DNA from: Janthinobacterium sp. 1_2014MBL_MicDiv
GTDB taxonomy: Bacteria; Pseudomonadota; Gammaproteobacteria; Burkholderiales; Burkholderiaceae_D
Reading direction: 5' to 3'
Assembly: GCF_001865675.1 (NCBI RefSeq)
Contig: NZ_CP011319.1
Span: 806,001 to 870,000, forward strand
Length of the DNA stretch: 64,000 nt
In this document: positions 58,023-64,000 of the stretch, in pieces
Numbering within the stretch: the first letter of the stretch is position 1
Layout: every line of letters starts with the position of its first letter
Position numbers and translations under genes: made by a program
The notes under the pieces: generated by a model
Databases searched by the model: none
Told to the model about the DNA's origin: nothing
The model's input: only the letters and a program-made list of their open reading frames with translations

Positions 58023-58033
58023 GGAAGGCTATC

Positions 58034-59068
58034 ATGCAAGCACTCGTACTGGAACAGGCGGAAAAAATCACCTTGCGCGACATCGACGTGCCGCTCCTCG
58101 TCGGCCCGCGCGACGTGAAGATCAAGGTGCACACGGTGGGCATCTGCGGCAGCGACGTCCACTATTTCAAGCATGGCAGGATCGGCCCCTTCGCGGTCGA
58201 GGCACCCATGGTGCTCGGCCACGAAGCTTCCGGCGTGGTGGCCGAGGTGGGCGAGGAAGTGACGCACCTGAAAGTGGGCGACCGCGTCTGCATGGAGCCG
58301 GGCGTGCCGCAGTTCGACTCGCCCGCCACCATGCGCGGCCTGTACAACCTCGACCCCGCCGTGCGCTTCTGGGCCACGCCGCCCATCCACGGCTGCCTCA
58401 CGCCGTATGTCGTGCATCCTGCCGCGTTCACCTTCAAGCTGCCCGATAGCGTCAGCTTCGGCGAAGGCGCCATCGTCGAGCCGCTGGCCATCGGCCTGCA
58501 GGCGGCAAAAAAGGCGGCCATCAAGCCCGGCGACGTGGCCGTGGTGATCGGCGCCGGCACCATCGGCGCCATGAACGCGCTGGCCGCGCTGGCGGGCGGC
58601 TGCTCGCGCGTGATCCTGGCCGACCTGGTGCCGGAAAAGCTGGCCCTGTTTGCCGGCAATCCGGCCGTGACCACGGTCGATGTGCGCCACGCCAGCCTGG
58701 CGGACACCGTGCGCGAGGCCACCGATGGCTGGGGCGCCGACATCGTCTTCGAAGCCAGCGGCAGCATGCGCGCCTATGACAACATCACCGACCTGCTGTG
58801 CCCGAACGGCTGCCTGGTGCTGGTCGGCATGCCGCCGGATACGGTGCCCTTCGATATCGTCGCCATCCAGGCCAAGGAAGTGCGCATCGAATCCGTGTTC
58901 CGCTACGCGAACATCTTCCCCCGCGCCATCGCGCTGCTGGCCTCGGGCAAGATCGACGTGAAGCCCTTCATTTCGCGCACCTTCGGCTTTGCCGATGGCG
59001 TGCAGGCGTTCGAGGAGGCGGCCAAGGGCCACCCGCACGACGTCAAGATCCAGATCGAGCTGGCCTGA
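58034..59068 (+). CDS. zinc-type polyol (xylitol/sorbitol) dehydrogenase
   Basis: A 344-residue medium-chain dehydrogenase that would oxidise a polyol to a ketose with NAD. Catalytic zinc residues are Cys38 (VGICGSDVHYF), His in GHEASG and Glu in VEPLAIG. The coenzyme motif is VIGAGTIGAMNAL. The structural-zinc Cys cluster of most relatives is replaced by EPGVPQFDSPATMRGLYNLDP, as in bacterial xylitol dehydrogenases. Neighbouring xylulokinase supports a D-xylulose product, hence xylitol or D-arabinitol as substrate. Confidence 0.88.
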   Translation: MQALVLEQAEKITLRDIDVPLLVGPRDVKIKVHTVGICGSDVHYFKHGRIGPFAVEAPMVLGHEASGVVAEVGEEVTHLKVGDRVCMEPGVPQFDSPATMRGLYNLDPAVRFWATPPIHGCLTPYVVHPAAFTFKLPDSVSFGEGAIVEPLAIGLQAAKKAAIKPGDVAVVIGAGTIGAMNALAALAGGCSRVILADLVPEKLALFAGNPAVTTVDVRHASLADTVREATDGWGADIVFEASGSMRAYDNITDLLCPNGCLVLVGMPPDTVPFDIVAIQAKEVRIESVFRYANIFPRAIALLASGKIDVKPFISRTFGFADGVQAFEEAAKGHPHDVKIQIELA

Positions 59069-59098
59069 ACCAGCCCCCAAGAAAGCGGAGACAAGACC

Positions 59099-60220
59099 AT
59101 GGCAAATATCACCTGCAGGCAGCTGCACAAGACTTATGACGAGAAGACGGCCGTGCTGCAGCCGTTCGACCTGGAGATAGACGACGGCGAATTCATCGTC
59201 CTGCTGGGGCCATCGGGCTGCGGCAAGTCGACCCTGCTGCGCATGATCGCGGGGCTGGAAGACATCAGCGGCGGCGAGCTGCTGATCGGCGGCGCCGTCG
59301 TCAACGACTTGCCGCCGCGCGCGCGCAACGTGGCGATGGTGTTCCAGAACTATGCGCTGTACCCGCACATGACGGTGTACGACAATATCGCCTTCGGCCT
59401 GCGCCGCCTGAAGGTGCCGAACGACGAAATCGAGCGCCGCGTGCGCGAAGTGGCGGCCATCCTCAGCCTGGACAGCCTGCTTGACCGCAAGCCGCGCGCC
59501 ATGTCGGGCGGCCAGCAGCAGCGCACGGCCATCGCGCGCGCCATGATCAAGACGCCGCAGGTATTCCTGTTCGACGAACCGCTGTCGAACCTCGACGCCA
59601 AGCTGCGCGCCCAGCTGCGCGCCGACATCAAGCGCCTGCACCGCCGCCTGCGCACCACCACCCTGTACGTCACGCACGACCAGCTCGAGGCGATGACCCT
59701 GGCCGACAGGGTGGTGCTGATGAAGGGCGGGCATATCGAGCAGATCGGCACGCCGGCCGAGCTGTACAACCACCCGCGCACGCTGTTCGCGGCCGGCTTC
59801 ATCGGCACGCCGGCCATGAATTTCATCGATGGCGTCATCGAAAAAGAGAACGGGCAAACGGTGCTCGTGTGCGCCGGCTACCGCTGGCCCTTGATTTCGC
59901 CCCGCTTTGCCGCGCTGCCAGCGGGGGGACGCGTGGTTTTCGGCCTGCGCCCGAACCATTTGCGCGCGGCCACGCAGCTGGAGCAGCGGCAGCCGCAGGC
60001 GGGCAGCCATGGCCTGGCGTACGCGGTCGACCTGGTCGAGCTGCTGGGGGCGGAGGCGCTGATCAGTTTTCAGTGCGGCGCCCTGACCCTGTCGGCCCTG
60101 CTGCCGGCGAATGCGGCCAACAGCGCGGCGCAGGTGGGGCAGAGCCTGGCGCTGGCCTTCGACGAGGAGCACATGCACCTGTTCGACGCCGACAGCGGGC
60201 TGGCAGTGGCCGCCGGCTGA
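59099..60220 (+). CDS. ABC sugar importer ATPase (MalK/UgpC type)
   Basis: A 373-residue ATPase: Walker A GPSGCGKST, Q-loop FQNYALYPHM, signature MSGGQQQR (Met instead of the usual Leu), Walker B VFLFDEPLSNLD, H-loop THDQLEAM. The C-terminal third is the TOBE regulatory domain. It completes the importer with the binding protein and two permeases. Confidence 0.94.
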   Translation: MANITCRQLHKTYDEKTAVLQPFDLEIDDGEFIVLLGPSGCGKSTLLRMIAGLEDISGGELLIGGAVVNDLPPRARNVAMVFQNYALYPHMTVYDNIAFGLRRLKVPNDEIERRVREVAAILSLDSLLDRKPRAMSGGQQQRTAIARAMIKTPQVFLFDEPLSNLDAKLRAQLRADIKRLHRRLRTTTLYVTHDQLEAMTLADRVVLMKGGHIEQIGTPAELYNHPRTLFAAGFIGTPAMNFIDGVIEKENGQTVLVCAGYRWPLISPRFAALPAGGRVVFGLRPNHLRAATQLEQRQPQAGSHGLAYAVDLVELLGAEALISFQCGALTLSALLPANAANSAAQVGQSLALAFDEEHMHLFDADSGLAVAAG

Positions 60221-60271
60221 CGTCGCGAGGACGTTAGAATAGGGTGACCGAGACCGTGCAAGGGAACTGCC

Positions 60272-61150
60272 GTGACGCCTGACCTGGAACTGATCCACAA
60301 ACCGATCCACGAATCGTTTCGCGCGTGGGCGCACGGCTATCCGCACGCGGTGGCGAAATGGCATTTCCATCCCGAGTACGAGCTGCACATCATCACCACG
60401 TCGACGGGGAAATTCTTTGTCGGCGACCATATCGGCAGTTACGCGCCGGGCAACCTGGTGCTGACGGGGCCGAATTTGCCGCACAACTGGGTCAGCGAGC
60501 TGGCCGAAGGCGTGACCTTGCCCGCGCGCGACCTGGTGCTGCAGTTTTCCAGCGATTTTATCGAGCGCTGCGCGCTGCTGTTTCCGGAAATGGCGCCGCT
60601 GAAAACCCTGCTGGGCGAGGCGGGCAGGGGCTTGCAGTTTCCCGATGCGCTGGGCCTGCGCCTGGCGCCGCTGATGGCGGAACTGACGACGGCGCAGGGC
60701 CCGCGCCGGGTGGAACTGTTCGCGCGCCTGTTCGGCGACCTGTGCGACTGCCGCGAACGCAGGCCCCTGGCCAGCGTCACCTACCTGGCGCAGGCGGGGC
60801 GCTACATGTCCTCCACCATCAACCTGGTGCTGGCCTATATCAAGCAAAACATCACGCTCGATTTCTGCGAACAGGACGTGGCCGACGTGGCGGAGATGAA
60901 TACGCTGAAATTCACGCGCTTCTTCCGCAAGCACACGGGCACCTCGTTCATCCATTACGTCAACCAGGAGCGCATCGCGCTGGCCTGCGAGCTGCTGATG
61001 AACACGGACATGAAGGTCACCGATATCTGCTACCGCACGGGCTTCAACAACCTGTCCAATTTCAACCGCCAGTTCCTCGCCCACAAGCAGATGTCGCCGT
61101 CGAAATTCCGCTCCTGCCTGCACATGAACATGCCCGAGTCGTTTTCCTGA
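60272..61150 (+). CDS. AraC-family regulator of the polyol operon
   Basis: A 292-residue regulator: N-terminal cupin-type sugar-sensing part (KWHFHPEYELHIITTSTGKFFVGDHIGSYAPGNLVL) and a C-terminal double helix-turn-helix (EQDVADVAEMNTLKFTRFFRKHTG, then VTDICYRTGFNNLSNFNRQFLAHKQMSPSKFR). GTG start with AAGGGA upstream. Being inside the operon, it probably activates it in response to the polyol or its ketose. Confidence 0.92.
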   Translation: MTPDLELIHKPIHESFRAWAHGYPHAVAKWHFHPEYELHIITTSTGKFFVGDHIGSYAPGNLVLTGPNLPHNWVSELAEGVTLPARDLVLQFSSDFIERCALLFPEMAPLKTLLGEAGRGLQFPDALGLRLAPLMAELTTAQGPRRVELFARLFGDLCDCRERRPLASVTYLAQAGRYMSSTINLVLAYIKQNITLDFCEQDVADVAEMNTLKFTRFFRKHTGTSFIHYVNQERIALACELLMNTDMKVTDICYRTGFNNLSNFNRQFLAHKQMSPSKFRSCLHMNMPESFS

Positions 61151-61183
61151 CGGCCGGCTTTTTACTTTTTTTATGGAACCATC

Positions 61184-62659
61184 GTGACTTATCTCGGTAT
61201 CGATATCGGCACTTCCGAAGTCAAGGCCATCCTCACCGATGACGCGCAAACCATCCTCGCCAGCAGCGGCGTGACCCTGCGCGTGTCCAGCCCCCATCCG
61301 GGCTGGTCGGAGCAGAATCCCGAGGACTGGTGGCACGCCACGCTGGACGTGATCGCGGCCATCCGCAGCGCCCAGCCGGTGGCGTTTTCCGGCTTGCGCG
61401 GCATCGCGCTGTCGGGCCAGATGCATGGCGCCACCCTGCTCGACAAGCAGCAGCACGTGCTGCGCGCGGCCATCCTGTGGAACGACACGCGCGCCTTTGC
61501 CGAGTGCGTGGAACTCGAGGCGCTGGTGCCCGAGTCGCGCGCCATCACGGGCAACCAGGCCATGCCCGGCTTCACGGCGCCCAAGCTGCTGTGGCTGCAA
61601 AAGTACGAGCCGTCGCTGTTTCGCGCCATCAGCAAAGTACTGCTGCCGAAGGATTACGTGGCCCTGCGCCTGACGGGCGAGTGCGTCTCCGACATGTCCG
61701 ACGCGTCCGGCACCTTGTGGCTGGACGTGGCCAGGCGCGACTGGTCCGAACGCATGCTGGCGGCGACAGGACTGACGCGCGAGCACATGCCGCGCCTGGT
61801 CGAAGGCAGCGCCGTCGCCGCGCAGGTACGCCCGGCCCTGTGCCAGGAATGGGGCATCGCGCACGCGGTCGTGCTGGCCGGCGGCGCGGGCGACAACGCG
61901 GCCGCCGCCGTCGGCCTGGGCGTGGTGGAACCGGGCGCCGGCCTGCTGTCGCTGGGCACGTCCGGCGTGCTGTTCGCGGGCAGCGATGGCTTTGCGCCGA
62001 ATCCGGGCCAGGGCGTGCATGCGTTCTGCCACTGCCTGCCCGGGCGCTGGCACCAGATGAGCGTGATCCTCAGCGCCGCATCGAGCCTGGCCTGGGTGGC
62101 GCAGCTGACGCAGTCGCACGACATCGGCGCCCTGGTGGCGCTGGCCGAAGGCGTCGAGGCGCGCAAGGCGCCGCTGTTCCTGCCTTACCTGAGCGGCGAG
62201 CGCACGCCGCACAACGACGCCACGGCGCGCGGCGTGTTCTTCGGCCTGGCCACGGAGCACGGCCGCGCGGAACTGGCCTACAGCGTGATGGAAGGCGTGG
62301 CCTTTGCCATGGCCGACGGCAATGCGGCCCTGCGCAGCGCCGGCACGCAGCTGAGCGAGGCTTCGTTCGTCGGCGGCGGCTCGCGCAGCCGCTTCTGGGC
62401 CCAGTTGTGTGCAAATGCGTCCGGCCTGAACGTGCTGCGCCACGACCATGGCGCGGCGGGCGGCACCATGGGCGCGGCGCGCCTGGCGCAGATGGCCGTG
62501 ACGGGCTTGCCGCCCGCGCAGGTGTGCACGCGCCCGCCCGTGCAGGAGACGGTCGCGCCGCAGGCGTCCGGCGTGCTCGATGAGCGCCTGGCCCGCTACC
62601 GGCGCCTGTACCCGCTGCTGCGCGAGGAATTCGCGGCGGCGGCCGCGGCGGCGCGCTAG
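61184..62659 (+). CDS. xylB: xylulokinase
   Basis: FGGY-family kinase (491 residues) that makes D-xylulose 5-phosphate for the pentose phosphate pathway. N-terminal phosphate loop YLGIDIGTSEVKAIL, substrate part SGQMHGATLLD, and the later GGGSRSRFWAQLCAN ATP motif are typical. Start is GTG 61184. Last gene of the operon: dehydrogenase product D-xylulose is its substrate. Confidence 0.93.
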   Translation: MTYLGIDIGTSEVKAILTDDAQTILASSGVTLRVSSPHPGWSEQNPEDWWHATLDVIAAIRSAQPVAFSGLRGIALSGQMHGATLLDKQQHVLRAAILWNDTRAFAECVELEALVPESRAITGNQAMPGFTAPKLLWLQKYEPSLFRAISKVLLPKDYVALRLTGECVSDMSDASGTLWLDVARRDWSERMLAATGLTREHMPRLVEGSAVAAQVRPALCQEWGIAHAVVLAGGAGDNAAAAVGLGVVEPGAGLLSLGTSGVLFAGSDGFAPNPGQGVHAFCHCLPGRWHQMSVILSAASSLAWVAQLTQSHDIGALVALAEGVEARKAPLFLPYLSGERTPHNDATARGVFFGLATEHGRAELAYSVMEGVAFAMADGNAALRSAGTQLSEASFVGGGSRSRFWAQLCANASGLNVLRHDHGAAGGTMGAARLAQMAVTGLPPAQVCTRPPVQETVAPQASGVLDERLARYRRLYPLLREEFAAAAAAAR

Positions 62660-62697
62660 GCGCAACGGTGATCCATGGAATGGTCATCCAGTTAACA

Positions 62698-62725
62698 TTG
62701 ACTTGTAATTTGTTGTTTCTATGTT
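62698..62725 (+). promoter_or_regulatory. candidate promoter of the chemoreceptor gene
   Basis: TTGACT (62698-62703) and TATGTT (62720-62725) have a 16-nt spacer, about 135 nt before the chemoreceptor start. Weak -10; moderate support only. Confidence 0.4.
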
Positions 62726-62859
62726 GAAAGTGTTTCGCTAGCGCAAGCGCCGCTTGGTTTTTCACGGGGGGCGCGGCATGATTTGCGCATGCGGTGAGAA
62801 TTGGATAGTTTTGGCGACTATTTTTGTTGCCATCCTGTTCTTGCCGCCGGGAGAAATAC

Positions 62860-64000
62860 ATGCAACTCGCGAATCTGAAAATCTCCGTCCGCCTGGGTCT
62901 GTTAGGCGCCTTTTTCTTTCTTGCCCTGGTCTTCGTCGGCGTGCGCGGCTGGAGTGCCCTCGACGCTGCCAGCGCACGCGGCAGCGAGGCCATGCAGCGT
63001 TCCGTCGCCCTGACGGAAGCGGTCGACGCGGCGCGCAGCGCCCAGGTCGAATTCAAGATCCAGGTGCAGGAGTGGAAGAACATCCTGCTGCGCGGCGGCG
63101 ATGCGGCCGCCTTCCAGCGCTACCGCGAAGCATTCGTCGCCAGCGGTGCGCAGACGCGCAAGGAGCTGGCCAGCCTGCAAGCCATGATGGCGGCACTCAA
63201 GCTCGATACGGCGCCCGTGGCGCAAGCCATGCAGGCGCACGATGCGCTGGGCGTGAGCTACCTGGCGGCCCTGCAAAAGTATGACGGCGCGCGCGCCGAC
63301 AGCGCGCAGGCCGTCGATGCGCTGGTGAAGGGCATGGACCGCGAACCGACGCGCCAGATCGACGCCATCGTCGCCACTATCGGCAAGCAGTCGCACAGCC
63401 TGATGGCGCAGATGAAGGAAGCGGATGCGGCCGCGCACCGCAGCGCCAGCATCGCCATGCTGGCCACCGTGCTGGTGACCCTGATCATCGGCAGCATCAC
63501 CGTCTGGTGGCTGATCCGCAGCATCACGCGTCCCCTGAGCGCGGCCGTCGGCATCGCCCAGCAAGTGGCGGCCGGCGACTTGCGCGCCGTGGTGGCGGAC
63601 GGCAGCCGCGATGAAATCGGCGACCTGCTGCGGGCTTTGAAGGCGATGAGCGGCAACCTGGCCGCCATCGTCGGGCGCGTGCGCACCGGCACGGACGCCA
63701 TCGCCACGGCCTCGGCCGAAATCGCCAGCGGCAATATGGACTTGTCCTCGCGCACGGAGGAGCAAGCCAGTTCGCTGGAAGAGACGGCCGCCTCGATGAT
63801 CGAACTGACCTCCACCGTGCGGCAGAATAACGACAATGCGGACCAGGCGCGCCAGCTGGCCGGCGGCGCATCCGACGTGGCGCAGCGCGGCGGCGAGGCC
63901 GTGGCGCAGGTGGTGCGCACCATGAGCGATATCAATGCCTCGTCCAAGCGCATCGTCGACATCATCGGCGTCATCGACGGCATCGCCTTCCAGACGAATA
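62860..64000 (+). CDS. methyl-accepting chemotaxis protein (3' part outside window)
   Basis: The first about 380 residues of a chemoreceptor. Two membrane helices (LGLLGAFFFLALVFVGV near the start and IAMLATVLVTLIIGSITVWWLI, about 195-220) flank a four-helix periplasmic sensor. HAMP (RSITRPLSAAVGIAQQVAAGDL) and the start of the methylated signalling coil (SSRTEEQASSLEETAASMIELTSTV) follow. Window ends at the conserved DIIGVIDGIAFQTN tip-approach. GGGAG precedes the ATG. It lies directly after the polyol operon but has its own promoter-like sequence. Confidence 0.93.
   Translation, partial: MQLANLKISVRLGLLGAFFFLALVFVGVRGWSALDAASARGSEAMQRSVALTEAVDAARSAQVEFKIQVQEWKNILLRGGDAAAFQRYREAFVASGAQTRKELASLQAMMAALKLDTAPVAQAMQAHDALGVSYLAALQKYDGARADSAQAVDALVKGMDREPTRQIDAIVATIGKQSHSLMAQMKEADAAAHRSASIAMLATVLVTLIIGSITVWWLIRSITRPLSAAVGIAQQVAAGDLRAVVADGSRDEIGDLLRALKAMSGNLAAIVGRVRTGTDAIATASAEIASGNMDLSSRTEEQASSLEETAASMIELTSTVRQNNDNADQARQLAGGASDVAQRGGEAVAQVVRTMSDINASSKRIVDIIGVIDGIAFQTN

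Noticed and set aside
57731..62665. 1644-residue open frame on the minus strand
   Set aside because: It lies antisense to the permease, dehydrogenase, ATPase, AraC and xylulokinase genes, all with clear family motifs. It is a by-product of high G+C in the third codon position and has a Arg/His/Gln/Ala-rich, motif-free translation.
1..64000. CRISPR array, insertion sequence or prophage
   Set aside because: I found no regularly spaced repeats, transposase motifs or phage structural genes by reading both strands.

Overview
This window looks like chromosomal DNA of a high-GC betaproteobacterium, most likely Oxalobacteraceae (Janthinobacterium/Duganella/Massilia type). That placement is inferred from the strong G+C bias, long antisense shadow frames, Burkholderiales-like housekeeping genes (pepN, class I fbp, phasin) and many efflux and regulatory genes. 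It was not tested by any search. I see no insertion sequence, integrase, CRISPR array, rRNA or prophage. One tRNA, tRNA-Thr(CGT), lies at 4435-4510.

Layout. 1-4600: a truncated DUF4136-type lipoprotein gene, pepN, fbp and the tRNA with its terminator. 4600-9600: an orphan MocR-type regulator with repeat-rich upstream DNA, a YqjD/ElaB-type membrane protein and a large-subunit catalase (katE). 9800-14100: a three-gene MFS-type tripartite efflux operon. 14200-15960: a TPR protein and a lipoprotein of unknown function. 16090-22530: a four-gene RND efflux operon headed by its TetR regulator, with a near-perfect palindrome upstream. 22800-25060: a receiver-kinase hybrid and a 2OG-Fe dioxygenase. 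25160-30100: TonB receptor, DUF6702-like protein and M1 peptidase in one operon. 30250-33540: an OhrR/MarR regulator that appears leaderless, then a sugar isomerase/epimerase plus PhyH-type dioxygenase operon divergent from a LysR gene.

33540-41000 is the accessory, least understood part: an M29-like protein, a small orphan, two beta-sandwich-like proteins in one operon, and an A+T-rich cassette (38253-40912). Its three proteins share domains pairwise: zinc ribbon, a roughly 115-residue helical module with a TerB-like look, and a membrane segment followed by helical repeats. This cassette is the best candidate for an undescribed system.

41000-51900: a secreted phosphoesterase and a di-haem cytochrome c peroxidase face each other across two PhoB-box-like elements, followed by an Ala/Lys-rich lipoprotein, a TPR-GGDEF cyclase, a heterodimeric ABC exporter and a phasin with a long basic tail. 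52280-54710: cytosine deaminase (codA-like) and two GNAT acetyltransferases. 54800-62660: a complete polyol-use operon (ABC importer, xylitol-type dehydrogenase, AraC regulator, xylulokinase) that would import a pentitol or hexitol, oxidise it to a ketose and phosphorylate it. The window ends inside a methyl-accepting chemotaxis gene.
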